Source: Shewanella oncorhynchi (lineage in GTDB: Bacteria > Pseudomonadota > Gammaproteobacteria > Enterobacterales > Shewanellaceae). From it: 64,000 nt of DNA. The notes below the pieces were generated by a model that saw only the letters and a list, made by a program, of their open reading frames with translations, searched no databases and was not told the DNA's origin. The stretch is from assembly GCF_012584455.1 (NCBI RefSeq), contig NZ_JABAEB010000001.1, forward strand, positions 248,001 through 312,000. The letters run 5' to 3'. Positions 39,117-49,377 of this stretch are shown in pieces. The translations under genes and the position numbers were made by a program. Position 1 is the stretch's first letter, and the number at the start of each line of letters is the position of its first letter.

Positions 39117-39359
39117 GGCGTTTTCCTTCTATTGTCTTACTGAGTGTGTTTAGTCTAATCTTCTGATATTAAATGTAAAATGAGTAAATTAGATTTTATA
39201 AATCTATAAATTCGATTGAACTTCCGAGTGTTAAATCTCGTAAGCGATAAAGCCAGATATCATCTCCTTTCGCCGTGCAGCAGTAACAATGCCATGGCAG
39301 AACTGCTATCCTAGCGGGATATTGTGAGTCGATACTTTAATTGAATAAAACTGACCTTA

Positions 39360-39725
39360 ATGAATAAATCAGCCTATTTAACCGCCATGAATGTGACAAC
39401 TTGGCGAGTGCGCGACACTAAGGTGAAACCTTATTTAGTGATTTGGGATGAAAACGGTGAGTTACCAGAAGCAGAGCCGCTTATCGACGCTGTGCTAACG
39501 CTTATCGACATACAGCGTGATGAATGTGATTTTGACTGTGAGCCCCATACGGGTAAACAGATCGTTTGGGATCTGCGACGTCACAAAGTCAGGCCACGTA
39601 CCGCATGGTTAGTGTCTGAGCCGTTGGCCGATTTATTAGTGGGTTGGCAGGCTAAAAGCGCGCTCTGGCAGCAGATTTACCAATGGCGCGACCAAGTTAG
39701 CGGCCAAGCGCCAAGCAAGTCTTAA
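39360..39725 (+). CDS. holD: DNA polymerase III psi subunit HolD
   Basis: 121 residues. The match to E. coli HolD is weak in sequence but convincing in pattern: YLTAMNVTTWRVR near the N-terminus corresponds to QLGITQWSLR, and SALWQQIYQW at the C-terminus corresponds to AALWQQI. The next gene is rimI, as in E. coli holD-rimI. Psi links chi (HolC) to the clamp-loader DnaX. HolD proteins diverge quickly, so homology searches often leave them unnamed. The ATG at 39360 has no strong ribosome site. Confidence 0.8.
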   Translation: MNKSAYLTAMNVTTWRVRDTKVKPYLVIWDENGELPEAEPLIDAVLTLIDIQRDECDFDCEPHTGKQIVWDLRRHKVRPRTAWLVSEPLADLLVGWQAKSALWQQIYQWRDQVSGQAPSKS

Positions 39726-39772
39726 GCTTTACTCGTAAATACATTAATAACCAATACTTTGGAATACCAGCG

Positions 39773-40360
39773 TTGAACATCCCACCAGTAGATAGTCTAT
39801 TCACGACACCATTCGCAGCACAATTGACAGTAGGTTTGCCTGTTGATCTTGTGGCTCTCACGCTTGAAGATGTTCCCCAAATGGCGCAGCTTGAATCCTT
39901 GGCCCATAGCCATCCCATGAGTGAGGGGAATCTTGCCGATTGTTTTGGTCACTTGTACCGTGTCCTAGGTTTAAAGCTGAGTGCTCACTTAGAGGTAGAT
40001 GCAAATACTGAGGCAAATATTGACGTCGTTTCGGATTCAGATACTTATCACGTCGAAGGACTCTTAGGGTTTGCGATAGTGCAGCAAATTATCGATGAAG
40101 TGACTTTATTGGATATTTGCCTATTACCGAGTCAGCAGGGTAAAGGTTACGGTAAGTTATTACTCAAGGCTGTGATGGCATCGGCCAAGGTATCGGGCGC
40201 TGTGGTGCTTATGTTAGAAGTGCGAGAGTCTAATCTCGGCGCCCGTGCTTTATATCAAAAGGCTGGCTTTATTGAATCGGGACGTCGCAAAGGTTACTAC
40301 CCGATAGAGGGCGGTAAAGAAGATGCTATCTTGATGGATTTAGCGATAACCCAAGAATGA
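39773..40360 (+). CDS. rimI: Ribosomal protein S18 alanine N-acetyltransferase RimI
   Basis: GNAT acetyltransferase. It carries the acetyl-CoA loop LPSQQGKGYGKLLL, then VVLMLEVRESNLGARALYQKAGF, and the RimI signature RRKGYYP...GKEDAILMDL at the end. It acetylates the N-terminal alanine of S18. The product has 195 residues against about 150 in E. coli. The surplus is an N-terminal extension of about 30 residues and an insert between about 65 and 80. The TTG at 39773 is the only in-frame start near the conserved beginning, with weak ribosome support. It is adjacent to holD as in E. coli. Confidence 0.88.
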   Translation: MNIPPVDSLFTTPFAAQLTVGLPVDLVALTLEDVPQMAQLESLAHSHPMSEGNLADCFGHLYRVLGLKLSAHLEVDANTEANIDVVSDSDTYHVEGLLGFAIVQQIIDEVTLLDICLLPSQQGKGYGKLLLKAVMASAKVSGAVVLMLEVRESNLGARALYQKAGFIESGRRKGYYPIEGGKEDAILMDLAITQE

Positions 40361-40410
40361 GTCGAGTATTAGCATTCATGTCGAAAAACGACAGCTATAC
40401 GAACCACTCT

Positions 40411-40475
40411 TCATAAACAACAGTCATAAATAACAGCCATAAACAACTGTCATAAAAACAGCCAATAAAAAACAG
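40411..40475. repeat. Five 12-14-nt tandem repeats downstream of rimI
   Basis: Units TCATAAACAACAG, TCATAAATAACAG, CCATAAACAACTG, TCATAAAAACAG and CCAATAAAAAACAG run head to tail into the terminator. This is a small degenerate minisatellite with no coding potential. Confidence 0.75.
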
Positions 40476-40494
40476 CGCCTAAGCGCTGTTTTTC
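40471..40494. terminator. Terminator between rimI and lipA
   Basis: AACAGCGC / GCGCTGTT with loop CTAA, followed by TTTCT on the plus strand and preceded by an A run that serves lipA on the minus strand. Confidence 0.88.
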
Positions 40495-40549
40495 TATTTT
40501 AATAACCTTGAAATCTACATCACCTAAGCTCTGCATCTAAGCAAGAAGG

Positions 40550-41515
40550 TTATTTCACTTCTTTACCTTGGGCTTGCAGGTCCGCATGGTAGCTTGAGCG
40601 CACTAATGGGCCACAGGCTGCATGGGTAAAACCTAACTCATCGGCTAAGGCTTTAAGCTCATCAAACTCGGCTGGTGGCACATAACGTTCAACCGGCAAA
40701 TGGAACTTAGACGGCTGTAGGTATTGGCCTAAGGTCAGCATTTCAACTTTATGTTCACGCAGATCACGCAGTACTTGAGCGATCTCTTCGTTGGTTTCAC
40801 CCAGTCCCATCATCAGACCTGATTTAGTCGGCACATTTGGATGACGTTCTTTAAAGCGTTTTAGCAGATCGAGCGACCATTGGTAATTCGCACCTGGGCG
40901 CGCTTTACGATAATGCATGGGCGCCGTTTCTAAGTTGTGGTTAAACACATCAGGCGGCTCAGTCGATAGAATATCTAAGGCAGCATCGATACGACCACGG
41001 AAATCAGGCACTAAGGTTTCGATCTTGATGTCAGGATTTAGTTTGCGAATTTCGCGGATACAATCGGCAAAATGCTGGGCGCCGCCATCACGTAAATCGT
41101 CACGATCTACAGAGGTAATCACCACATATTTTAGCTTCATATCGCGGATAGTTTGCGCCAATTTAACTGGCTCTTCAGCATCAGGCTTAAGCGGACGACC
41201 ATGGGCCACGTCGCAGAATGGGCAACGACGAGTACAAATCGCACCCAAAATCATAAAGGTTGCTGTGCCGTGGTTGAAGCATTCCGCGAGGTTAGGGCAA
41301 GAGGCTTCTTCACAGACAGAGTGCAGGCCATTTTTACGCAGCGCTTGCTTGATGTCTAAAATGCGTTGATTCGATGCCGGCAGTTTAACCCGTAACCAAT
41401 CGGGTTTACGCAACATAGTGTCGCGCTCTGATGGGACGATTTTGACCGGAATACGAGACACTTTATCGGCATCTCTTAGTTTTACTCCGGGTTGTAAACG
41501 TTCAGGCCTATTCAT
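40550..41515 (-). CDS. lipA: Lipoyl synthase
   Basis: Radical-SAM enzyme that inserts two sulfurs into octanoyl groups on E2 and H proteins to form lipoyl cofactor. 321 residues. The auxiliary cluster cysteines are in [13 protein letters not shown], and the radical-SAM cluster motif is CTRRCPFC. The C-terminus carries SSYHADL, containing the RSSY signature. The start overlaps the stop of lipB by four bases (ATGA), so the two are coupled. The enzyme acts after LipB. Confidence 0.97.
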   Translation of the reverse strand: MNRPERLQPGVKLRDADKVSRIPVKIVPSERDTMLRKPDWLRVKLPASNQRILDIKQALRKNGLHSVCEEASCPNLAECFNHGTATFMILGAICTRRCPFCDVAHGRPLKPDAEEPVKLAQTIRDMKLKYVVITSVDRDDLRDGGAQHFADCIREIRKLNPDIKIETLVPDFRGRIDAALDILSTEPPDVFNHNLETAPMHYRKARPGANYQWSLDLLKRFKERHPNVPTKSGLMMGLGETNEEIAQVLRDLREHKVEMLTLGQYLQPSKFHLPVERYVPPAEFDELKALADELGFTHAACGPLVRSSYHADLQAQGKEVK

Positions 41516-42171
41516 GACGCTGCTAATCCTTGATGATGAACTAGGTGTTGATAGCCCAGTAATTGGCTAAAAGTAATAGTAAGTTGCTCGCCCGCTTCAA
41601 TCACGGTTTGTGGTCCGCCAAGTGCTTTGCATTGCACCATTTCAAGACCGGCATAACCACAAGGGTTGATGCGGCGAAATGGTGCTAACTCCATATCGAC
41701 ATTAAGGGCTAATCCATGGAATGAACAGCCTTTACGGATGCGTAACCCGAGGGAGGCAATTTTACGTTCATCCACATATACGCCCGGCGCATCGGCCTTG
41801 GCATAAGCGTTAATGTCGTACTTGGCGAGCATATCGACAATGCTTTGCTCTATATGAGTAACGAGTTGACGCACGCCGACTTTACTACGTTTTATGTCGA
41901 GAAGAGGATATACCACTAGTTGTCCAGGGCCGTGGTAAGTGACTTGGCCACCACGGTCCACTTGGATCACAGGAATATCGCCAGCATTCAAAATATGCTC
42001 GCTTTTACCAGCTTGGCCTTGGGTAAACACGGGTGGGTGTTCTACTATCCACAGCTCATCTGGGCTCTCACTATTACGCGTGTCAGTGTAGTGCTGCATG
42101 GCATGCCACACTGATTCGTAATCTTGTTTTCCAAGATGCCGAATGTGCAAAGTCGTGTCTTGCAAGGGCAA
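41512..42171 (-). CDS. lipB: Octanoyl-ACP:protein N-octanoyltransferase
   Basis: LipB transfers octanoyl groups from ACP to lipoyl domains, the first step of lipoate assembly. 219 residues. Motifs: [39 protein letters not shown] (catalytic Lys) and [13 protein letters not shown] (catalytic Cys). It overlaps lipA at the stop. A CRP-like site lies upstream at 42222-42237. Confidence 0.96.
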   Translation of the reverse strand: MPLQDTTLHIRHLGKQDYESVWHAMQHYTDTRNSESPDELWIVEHPPVFTQGQAGKSEHILNAGDIPVIQVDRGGQVTYHGPGQLVVYPLLDIKRSKVGVRQLVTHIEQSIVDMLAKYDINAYAKADAPGVYVDERKIASLGLRIRKGCSFHGLALNVDMELAPFRRINPCGYAGLEMVQCKALGGPQTVIEAGEQLTITFSQLLGYQHLVHHQGLAAS

Positions 42172-42221
42172 CCTCTCCCCTTAGAATTGAGTGGCGCTAT
42201 TATACGCCTCTTGACCATAAA

Positions 42222-42237
42222 TGTAAGACAGATCACA
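42222..42237. promoter_or_regulatory. CRP-like site upstream of lipB
   Basis: TGTAA-GACAGA-TCACA matches TGTGA-N6-TCACA at 9 of 10 positions. It lies between ybeD and lipB. In Shewanella, CRP is a global regulator of anaerobic metabolism (general knowledge). Binding here is not shown. Confidence 0.45.
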
Positions 42238-42258
42238 TTTCATGGCCTTGAGGAATAT

Positions 42259-42525
42259 TTATAGTACGCGGCGTACGCCTTCGATGGCGGCAAGTTCAGT
42301 GTACAAAATTTCGATATGGTCTTTGCTGGTCACTGTCACGCGGATAGTAATGGAGTGATAGCTACCTTTGCTCGACGTTTTTGTCGAAGGTGAATAATCA
42401 CCCGGTGCATGTTTTTGTACCACAGCCACGACTTTGTCAGTTAGCGTTTCGTGGGCTTCACCGACGACCTTAAAAGGAAATGCGCAAGGGAAATCCATCA
42501 GTTCATCAAATTTAGTGTCTAACAT
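42259..42525 (-). CDS. ybeD: DUF493 family protein YbeD
   Basis: 88-residue protein of the YbeD/DUF493 family, with [13 protein letters not shown] at the start and [25 protein letters not shown] at the end, an ACT-like ferredoxin fold in known members. The family sits between dacA and lipB in many gammaproteobacteria and is thought to be regulatory. Its exact function is not established. It follows the dacA terminator and precedes lipB by 88 bp. Confidence 0.93.
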   Translation of the reverse strand: MLDTKFDELMDFPCAFPFKVVGEAHETLTDKVVAVVQKHAPGDYSPSTKTSSKGSYHSITIRVTVTSKDHIEILYTELAAIEGVRRVL

Positions 42526-42606
42526 ACTCAGTACTCTTAGCGGCTATATTGGGATATATATGGTGGCGATTATACCCGATTCAAGGGCGATGCACTCCCC
42601 AAAAAA

Positions 42607-42633
42607 ATAAAGCCACCCTAAGGTGGCTTTATT
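42607..42633 (-). terminator. Terminator after dacA
   Basis: Minus-strand stem AATAAAGCCACC / GGTGGCTTTATT with loop TTAG, followed by a run of T. It is placed 14 bp after the dacA stop. Confidence 0.9.
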
Positions 42634-42646
42634 TATGGGACTTAGC

Positions 42647-43822
42647 TTAGCTAAACCATCCAGAAAACATCTGTTTAAAGTAATCGACTAATTTACTAAA
42701 CCAGCTACCTTCGTTGACTTCTTGCAACGTTACCAGTGGGAACTGGGCAATGTCTTTACCATCAAGTTGGAAGAATAGACGGCCTACAGTTTCACCTTTT
42801 TTCAACGGTGCATCTAATGGCTTAGTCAATTCGAAGTTTGCTTTCAAGTCTTTACCGCGGCCACGGCTGATTGTAATAGGTGTATCAGTTGCGACGCCTA
42901 AATCAACAGTGCTCTTGTCACCGTACCATATCTGTTGGGTTGTGAAGCTATCACCCGCTTTGTAAGGCGTGACAGTTTCAAAGAAACGGAAGCCATAGGT
43001 CAGTAACTTTTTACTTTCAGCTTTACGGGCTGATTCACTTTGAGTACCCAGAACCACAGAAATCAAACGCATGCCGTCTTTGGTTGCAGATGCGACTAAG
43101 TTGTAACCTGCACCAGAGGTGTGGCCTGTCTTGATACCGTCCACGCTCATGCTGTTATCCCACAACAAACCATTACGGTTATATTGTTTGATACCGTTGA
43201 AGGTATAAAATTTTTCGCTATAGATGCGGTATTCTTCTGGAACGTCGCGGATTAAGGCTGCACCTAACAATGCCATATCATAGGCAGTTGTTTTGTGGTT
43301 TTCTGAGTCTAAGCCATGGGAGTTTTCGAAGTAGCTATCACGCATACCCAGCTGTTTTGTCCATGAGTTCATCATGTCAACGAAGGCGCCTTCGGTGCCA
43401 GCGATATGCTCTGCCATAGCCACACACGCATCGTTACCCGATTGGATGATGATACCGCGGTTTAAATCCCCGACTTTAACGGTGGTACCGACTTCAATGA
43501 ACATCTTCGAGGAGTCAGAGAAGTTTTTAGACCAGGCATTTTTACTGATAGTCACATCATCATCGACCGAGACATTGCCCGCTTTGATTTCTTGACCTAT
43601 GACATAGCTGGTCATCATTTTAGTTAGGCTGGCTGGGTTAAGGCTTTCATAAGCGTTACTCTCAGCGATAATCTGGCCCGAATTATAATCCATCAAGACG
43701 AAAGCCTTGGCGGCCACTGCTGGTGCATCAGGTGTAATAATAGGCTGCGCAGCATAAACGGGGAGAGACACACTGGAAATTAGCAGCAATGTTTTAATGG
43801 GACTTTTTACAAAATTCATCAT
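42647..43822 (-). CDS. dacA: D-alanyl-D-alanine carboxypeptidase (PBP5/6-type)
   Basis: DacA trims the terminal D-Ala from peptidoglycan pentapeptides. It has 391 residues from ATG 43822 (MMNFVKSPIKTLLLISS...AAQ signal peptide). An upstream ATG at 43924 would add 34 residues and bury the signal peptide, and it lacks a properly spaced ribosome site. The active-site motifs are SLTKMMTSY (SxxK), SGNDAC (SxN) and KTGHTSG (KTG). The amphipathic C-terminal anchor WFSKLVDYFKQMFSGW attaches it to the outer face of the inner membrane. rlpA ends 141 bp upstream. Confidence 0.95.
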   Translation of the reverse strand: MMNFVKSPIKTLLLISSVSLPVYAAQPIITPDAPAVAAKAFVLMDYNSGQIIAESNAYESLNPASLTKMMTSYVIGQEIKAGNVSVDDDVTISKNAWSKNFSDSSKMFIEVGTTVKVGDLNRGIIIQSGNDACVAMAEHIAGTEGAFVDMMNSWTKQLGMRDSYFENSHGLDSENHKTTAYDMALLGAALIRDVPEEYRIYSEKFYTFNGIKQYNRNGLLWDNSMSVDGIKTGHTSGAGYNLVASATKDGMRLISVVLGTQSESARKAESKKLLTYGFRFFETVTPYKAGDSFTTQQIWYGDKSTVDLGVATDTPITISRGRGKDLKANFELTKPLDAPLKKGETVGRLFFQLDGKDIAQFPLVTLQEVNEGSWFSKLVDYFKQMFSGWFS

Positions 43823-43963
43823 TAACTTGGCACGTCTTTTGGTTGTATTAAATGGAAAGGATTCGAGAAGATCTCCAACAGTGTACCACTTTCTGACTGT
43901 GGGTTTTAGTGAAGGTTCCTTCATCTCTATTTTTAAATCAATTCTGGTCCGAGCAAACAGTCA

Positions 43964-44809
43964 TTACTCATGGACTATATAGCCCTCAGGAAACCCATTT
44001 TGCTGGACGTTATTGAGCAGTTTGTCTGCTAATTCAGGTTGGCCTATAGGGCCGAGCTGTAGTCTAAACATATTGTTTGCGGCTTGTACACGGGTCTTTA
44101 CCTGATATTTTCGCTCCAGATTTTTCGCCATGGTATTGAGTTTGGCTTTATCTTTCGATGCGACTAACTGAATGTAATGATTACCTGTATCTTGCGCGCT
44201 GGCAATAGCCGAATTAGTGGCCGCGACACTGCCGACATACACCACATCGAGTTTGATCCGCGCGGTTCCTTTGCCGAGCATGCCGAGTTTATAGGCGGCA
44301 GCGTAGGAGACGTCGAGAATACGGTCTGAGTGGAATGGCCCGCGATCGTTGATACGAATGATCACTTGCTTATTGTTATCTAAGTTAGTGATCCGAGCAT
44401 AACTTGGCAGTGGCAGCGTTTTATGGGCACCAGACATGGAATACATGTCATAGGGTTCGCCATTGGATGTCTCATAGCCATGAAATTTTTCACCGTACCA
44501 TGAGGCACGGCCCGTTTCACTAAAACCTTGGCCTGTGTTCATCACAGTGTAAGACTCGCCGTAAACCGTATAGGGCTTGTTACCGCGGCGACTATAGGGC
44601 TCGTACTTAGGCGTGGCATTTGGCACATGGTCCACATTGGGTGGATTGAGTGGCAGCTTGTCATTCTTTAGCGAATAGCGCCCCTTGTTGGGGTCCATAT
44701 TTTTTTTGTTTGTGCTGGAGCTAGCTTGGTTTGGGCTCGAAGAACACGCAACAAGTGTGAAGCACGCAACCAAAGCGACAAGCTGTAAAAGATTATTTCT
44801 TAGCGGCAT
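43964..44809 (-). CDS. rlpA: Septal ring lytic transglycosylase RlpA
   Basis: RlpA cleaves denuded glycan strands at the septum, from the outer membrane. 281 residues. A lipoprotein signal with lipobox LVAC (CFTLVACSSSP) is followed by the double-psi beta-barrel domain (GRASWYGEKFHGYETSNGEPYDMYSMSGAHKTLP, with Asp/His catalytic region). A C-terminal SPOR domain (about 205-280, starting IQLVASKDKAKL) binds septal peptidoglycan. The start overlaps the mltB stop by 17 bases, with AAGGAA upstream of the ATG. Confidence 0.95.
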   Translation of the reverse strand: MPLRNNLLQLVALVACFTLVACSSSPNQASSSTNKKNMDPNKGRYSLKNDKLPLNPPNVDHVPNATPKYEPYSRRGNKPYTVYGESYTVMNTGQGFSETGRASWYGEKFHGYETSNGEPYDMYSMSGAHKTLPLPSYARITNLDNNKQVIIRINDRGPFHSDRILDVSYAAAYKLGMLGKGTARIKLDVVYVGSVAATNSAIASAQDTGNHYIQLVASKDKAKLNTMAKNLERKYQVKTRVQAANNMFRLQLGPIGQPELADKLLNNVQQNGFPEGYIVHE

Positions 44810-45869
44810 GCTGTTCCTTTAATTGTTGGCTAAATTGATAAACGGCCATTGAATACAAAGGACTGCGATTATAGCGAGTGATTACATAAAAATTGTTTAA
44901 ACCAAGCCAATAATCATCGTGATCGGCTTGTTCCAGTTTAATGAGTAAGGCTTTTTGCGAGACATCCAAGTCCCTCGCATCAGCCAAGGACAAGGTTGGC
45001 GTTAGAATATTGGCGACTTTATAATTGAGCTTTTCGCCTGCCCATACTTTCGCTTTTGGCGCTGTTTGGCTGCTATTGACCAGCGGTAAAGCAACAGGAG
45101 CATTGGCTTGCCAACCGTGTTCATGGAAATAATTGGCGACACTGCCAATCGCATCCTCTGGGCTTTGCAATAAATCGCGGTTACCACTGTTATCGAAATC
45201 GACGGCGTAATGGCGGTAACTTGAGGGAATAAACTGTCCATAACCCATGGCACCCGCATAGGAGCCTTTGAGGGTATTGATATCTAAGTGCTCTTCTTTG
45301 ACTAATTTCATCAACTCACCAAATTCCTTGCGGAAAAAGGTGGCGCGAGGCGGATAGTGAAAACCTAAGGTATAGAGGGAATCAATTACAGGGTAATTAC
45401 CTGTGAACTGGCCGTAAAAGGTTTCAATCCCAATAATGGCAACGATAATCTGTGGGTCGACTTGGTACTTAGCCGCCGCTTTAGCAATGGTTTTCTCGTG
45501 TTTTTTCCAAAAAGCGAGCCCAGCATCAAGACGTTTTTCTGTTAAAAAAATCGGGTAATACACATGCCAAGGTTTTGCTTCCCATGGACGGGTCATCGCA
45601 TCGATAACCCCTTGGTTGTATTTTGCTTTGTCGAGAAAAGCGAGCACTTCTGTCCGAGTAAAACCTTGTTTTACTTGAGCTTGGATAAACTCTTCTTTGA
45701 GTTCAGCGGGAGTGGTGGGTACTAGTACTTTATCCACTGCGGGAGCCACTGGGGTGCTTGAAGCGGGTGCCTGCGCGGGTGTCGGTTCATTTGCCGTCGT
45801 GCATGCGACTAAGCATGAACTTAAACACAGTAAACCGAGTGGAGCCAAATAAGCTCGGAGAGTAGGCAT
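44793..45869 (-). CDS. mltB: Membrane-bound lytic murein transglycosylase B
   Basis: MltB is an outer-membrane lipoprotein that cleaves peptidoglycan glycan bonds to form anhydromuramic ends. 358 residues. The lipobox is LVAC. The catalytic Glu lies in AIIGIETFYGQFTGNY, and the family segments GAMGYGQFIPSSYRHYAVDFD and NFYVITRYNRSPLYSMAVYQ follow. It is flanked by rodA (16 bp upstream) and rlpA (overlapping), in the conserved gammaproteobacterial rod-shape cluster. Confidence 0.96.
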   Translation of the reverse strand: MPTLRAYLAPLGLLCLSSCLVACTTANEPTPAQAPASSTPVAPAVDKVLVPTTPAELKEEFIQAQVKQGFTRTEVLAFLDKAKYNQGVIDAMTRPWEAKPWHVYYPIFLTEKRLDAGLAFWKKHEKTIAKAAAKYQVDPQIIVAIIGIETFYGQFTGNYPVIDSLYTLGFHYPPRATFFRKEFGELMKLVKEEHLDINTLKGSYAGAMGYGQFIPSSYRHYAVDFDNSGNRDLLQSPEDAIGSVANYFHEHGWQANAPVALPLVNSSQTAPKAKVWAGEKLNYKVANILTPTLSLADARDLDVSQKALLIKLEQADHDDYWLGLNNFYVITRYNRSPLYSMAVYQFSQQLKEQHAAKK

Positions 45870-45885
45870 AAAAAAGTCCCTAAAA

Positions 45886-46992
45886 TTATCTATCTACGAA
45901 ACGTCTATGGGTATGAATGCTCATAAGAATGCCAAACCCTGTCATCAATGTCAGCATGGAGGTTCCACCATAACTGACAAGGGGCAGTGGTACACCTACC
46001 ACGGGCAGGATACCTGAAACCATGCCAATATTCACAAAAACATAAACGAAAAACGTCAGCGTGATACTGCCAGCCAGTAGACGAGCGAAACTGGTTTGTG
46101 CGCGGGAGGCGATGACTAAGCCACGGCCTATGATGTAAAGGTACATAATTAACAGTAAGATACTGCCAATTAAACCAAATTCTTCACCGATCACCGCAAA
46201 GATAAAATCGGTATGGCGTTCAGGGATAAATTCAAGCTGTGATTGAGTGCCTTCGAGCCAGCCTTTGCCCCAAAGTCCACCTGAGCCGATGGCGATTTTC
46301 GACTGGATAATGTGATAACCCGCGCCGAGGGGGTCTTGCTCTGGATCGAGCAAGGTTAATACCCGCGTTCTTTGGTAATCGTGCATCAAGAAATACCAAA
46401 GGATAGGCAGGAAGGCGAGTACTGCCGCGATAAAGCTGCCAACAATGATCCAGCTCATACCCGATAAAAACAGCACAAAAATCCCCGATGCGGCCACCAA
46501 AATTGAGGTGCCTAAGTCGGGTTGTTTAGCGATCAATAGGGTTGGTACGAGTAAAATCACTCCTGCGCCAGCGAGGTAACGTTTCTTGGGGGGAAGAGGG
46601 AACTTACTGATATACCAAGCCATTGTGATGGGGAAGGCGAGTTTAATAAGCTCTGAGGGTTGGAACTCCATAAAGCCTAAGTTCAACCAGCGCTGCGCGC
46701 CTTTATTGATTTCACCGAAAAAGTGTACCCCAAGCAGCAAGACTACCCCCGCAAGATAAATGGGTAATGCCCAACGTTTAAGCGCTTCAGGATTGATTTG
46801 TGCCATGGTAAACATGATGCCTAGCGACAACACCATACGGAATAGTTGTCGTTCCATCATCTCTAAATCTGCACCGCTGGCAGAATAGATGACAAACAGG
46901 CCAAAGCCCATCACAGCTAATAGTCCGAGCAATAATGGCAAGTCTATGTGCAAGCGTTGCCAGATGTTTTGATATTGGCTATGGGTACTCAT
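45886..46992 (-). CDS. rodA: Peptidoglycan glycosyltransferase RodA (SEDS)
   Basis: RodA polymerises glycan strands during cell elongation together with PBP2. 368 residues from ATG 46992 (MSTHSQYQN), whose ATG overlaps the mrdA stop (ATGA). An earlier ATG at 47007 lies inside mrdA. About ten helices are visible. The SEDS signature segment [22 protein letters not shown] and the [19 protein letters not shown] loop are present. The C-terminus has [23 protein letters not shown]. Confidence 0.97.
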   Translation of the reverse strand: MSTHSQYQNIWQRLHIDLPLLLGLLAVMGFGLFVIYSASGADLEMMERQLFRMVLSLGIMFTMAQINPEALKRWALPIYLAGVVLLLGVHFFGEINKGAQRWLNLGFMEFQPSELIKLAFPITMAWYISKFPLPPKKRYLAGAGVILLVPTLLIAKQPDLGTSILVAASGIFVLFLSGMSWIIVGSFIAAVLAFLPILWYFLMHDYQRTRVLTLLDPEQDPLGAGYHIIQSKIAIGSGGLWGKGWLEGTQSQLEFIPERHTDFIFAVIGEEFGLIGSILLLIMYLYIIGRGLVIASRAQTSFARLLAGSITLTFFVYVFVNIGMVSGILPVVGVPLPLVSYGGTSMLTLMTGFGILMSIHTHRRFVDR

Positions 46993-48821
46993 GGTATGGG
47001 TTTCCAAGTATCTCTAAGCATATATTCATCGAGCATAGCTCGAGCGACTGGGCCAGCATTTGCGCCGCCCCAACCTGCGTTTTCCATCACGACGGCGAGG
47101 ACGATTTTAGGATCCTCGAAGGGCGCATAGGCCACAACTAAGGCATTATCGCGGAAATGTTCGGCAATTTTACTCGCATCGTATTTAGTATTTTCCGCCA
47201 CGCCGATGACCTGTGCAGTACCGGTTTTCATTGCGGCAGTGTAAGTGGCATCGGTAAAGCGTGACTTATTTGCAGTTTGGCGCATAGCTTCGTTGATGAT
47301 GTTCCAGTTACGGGGGTTTTTAAGTTCAATTGGCGGTAACTCATTAATCGGTGAGTCAATTTTGGCAGTATTGTCTTTAATTGATCTCAGCAGATGTGGC
47401 GGGAGACGGCGGCCTTTGTTGGCCATAATCCCAACGGCATTAGCGAGTTGTAATGGCGTTGCCGTCCAATAACCTTGGCCAATACCGACGGAAATGGTGT
47501 CGCCTATATACCAAGCTTGATTGTACTTTAAGCGTTTCCATTCCTTGGATGGCATGTTGCCAGCCGATTCTTCAAAGATATCAATCCCTGTATTTTGGCC
47601 AAAGCCAAATTGCTCCATAAAGCGGGCGATATGATCGACACCGACCTTATAGGCTAACTCATAGAAAAAGGTATCGCAGGATTCTACAATCGCGCTATAA
47701 ACGTTGACCCAGCCATGCCCCCAGCGTTTCCAGTCGCGGTATTTACGTTCAACACCAGGTATTTGCCAAAAACCGGGATCCCACACTCGGGTACTCTCGC
47801 TAATGGCTTTCTCATCAAGGCCTAACAGTGCGAGGTGAGGCTTGATGGTAGACGCAGGTGCATATTGACCTTGAGTCGCACGGTTGATCAAAGGGCGGGA
47901 TTTATCATTGAGTAACGCACTGTAATCTTTGCTATTAATGCCTTGTACAAACTGGTTTGGATCATAGCTTGGGCTCGATACCATAGCTAATACTCCACCG
48001 TCACGGGGATCGATGGCAACAATAGAACCACGCAGACCTGTGAGTAGTTCCACCGCTTTTTGTTGCAGCTTGAGATCTAAGGTGAGGTAAATATCTTGCC
48101 CCGGCTCTGGCGGAACAATTTTTAAGGTGCGAATGGCGCGGCCGCGGTTGTTCACTTCTTCTTCTAAGTGTCCGGGTTTACCATGCAGCAAAGATTCATA
48201 AAATTTTTCAATGCCTTGCTTACCAATGTCTTTGGTTGCCGCATAGTTTTTCCACAGATCGCTGCGTTCAAGTTGGGCGCGATCTCGGGTGTTAATTTTA
48301 CCTACATAGCCCAGCACATGGGTGATTTGCGCGCCGTAGGGATAGTTACGTTTAAGACCCGCTTCGACCGAAATCCCCGGAAATCTGTGTTGGTTAACAC
48401 TGAAAATGGCCACTTGTTCTTCGGTGAGCTGGTTTTTCAGTGTTAGCGGTTTGAAACGGCGATGAAATTTCAGGGCGTCAGTAAAGGTTTCGCGCTCATC
48501 ATCACTGATCTCAATTAACTTGCCGAGTTCATCTAAGGTCTCTGACATGTTACTGATTTTTTCGGGCACGAGATCGAGGGAATAAAAGGGTAAATTTTCA
48601 GCTAAAAGTATGCCGTTGCGATCGTAAATGAGACCACGACTAGGGGCAATTGGAACAACACGGATGCGATTATCATTTGAGCGAGTTGCATAATCTTTAT
48701 AGGATTCAACCTGTAAATGATAAAGGTTGGTGACTAGTACGCTAAATAGAGCGAAAACGCAAAAAAAAGTGAAAAGCGCCCTGCGCTTAAAAAGAGACGC
48801 CTCGGCGGCGTGATCATGCAT
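46989..48821 (-). CDS. mrdA: Penicillin-binding protein 2 (elongation transpeptidase)
   Basis: PBP2 cross-links peptidoglycan in the elongasome with RodA. 610 residues from ATG 48821 ([20 protein letters not shown]). An earlier in-frame ATG at 48845 would add eight poorly conserved residues. It has a single N-terminal transmembrane helix, a dimerisation domain with [22 protein letters not shown], and a transpeptidase domain. The active-site Ser is in APASTIKPH (SxxK), and KTGTAQVIG is the KTG motif. The stop overlaps rodA. Confidence 0.97.
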   Translation of the reverse strand: MHDHAAEASLFKRRALFTFFCVFALFSVLVTNLYHLQVESYKDYATRSNDNRIRVVPIAPSRGLIYDRNGILLAENLPFYSLDLVPEKISNMSETLDELGKLIEISDDERETFTDALKFHRRFKPLTLKNQLTEEQVAIFSVNQHRFPGISVEAGLKRNYPYGAQITHVLGYVGKINTRDRAQLERSDLWKNYAATKDIGKQGIEKFYESLLHGKPGHLEEEVNNRGRAIRTLKIVPPEPGQDIYLTLDLKLQQKAVELLTGLRGSIVAIDPRDGGVLAMVSSPSYDPNQFVQGINSKDYSALLNDKSRPLINRATQGQYAPASTIKPHLALLGLDEKAISESTRVWDPGFWQIPGVERKYRDWKRWGHGWVNVYSAIVESCDTFFYELAYKVGVDHIARFMEQFGFGQNTGIDIFEESAGNMPSKEWKRLKYNQAWYIGDTISVGIGQGYWTATPLQLANAVGIMANKGRRLPPHLLRSIKDNTAKIDSPINELPPIELKNPRNWNIINEAMRQTANKSRFTDATYTAAMKTGTAQVIGVAENTKYDASKIAEHFRDNALVVAYAPFEDPKIVLAVVMENAGWGGANAGPVARAMLDEYMLRDTWKPIP

Positions 48822-48906
48822 TGTTATCCGCTTTTTTGGCGACACTTATGCTATCTCCAGCTGATCCCATGACGGGTGGTTGACACTCGTTAACATCAAG
48901 ATCCTG

Positions 48907-49377
48907 CTATTCTCTATGGTAGGGGTGATTCGTGTTCACGCTCCACGCGCGGTACAAACTTTCGGCAACCACCACCCGTACGAGTGGGTGAGGTAAGGTT
49001 AATGCCGAAAGACACCAACTTTGGTTTGCCGCTTCTTTGCAAGCTGGCGCTAATCCTTCAGGTCCACCAATCAGTAAACTGACGTCGCGACCATCGAGTT
49101 GCCATTTAGTCAGCGCGGTTGCTAGCTCGGGGGTCGTCCAGTTTTTGCCGGGGAGATCTAAGCTAACAATATGATTGCCTTTGGGAATGGCCGCCAACAT
49201 TTGTTCGCCTTCTTTTTGAAGTATCCGGACAATGTCGGCATTTTTCCCCCGCTTTCCAGCGGGTATTTCGATAAGCTCCAGCGCCATATCACGGGGAAAA
49301 CGGCGCTGGTATTCTTCGAAACCACGGGTAACCCAATCGGGCATCCGTGTTCCTACTGCGATGAGCTGTAACTTCAT
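48907..49377 (-). CDS. rlmH: 23S rRNA (pseudouridine-1915-N3)-methyltransferase RlmH
   Basis: SPOUT methyltransferase that modifies pseudouridine 1915 on assembled 70S ribosomes. 156 residues. Motifs: [16 protein letters not shown] start, LLIGGPEGL (SAM knot), and [19 protein letters not shown] with the C-terminal HPYHRE. Its ATG overlaps the rsfS stop by one base. It is placed between rsfS and mrdA as in E. coli. Confidence 0.97.
   Translation of the reverse strand: MKLQLIAVGTRMPDWVTRGFEEYQRRFPRDMALELIEIPAGKRGKNADIVRILQKEGEQMLAAIPKGNHIVSLDLPGKNWTTPELATALTKWQLDGRDVSLLIGGPEGLAPACKEAANQSWCLSALTLPHPLVRVVVAESLYRAWSVNTNHPYHRE

Noticed and set aside
40411..40475. CRISPR-like array
   Set aside because: The repeat units are contiguous and only 13 bases with no spacers. 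No cas gene is present.
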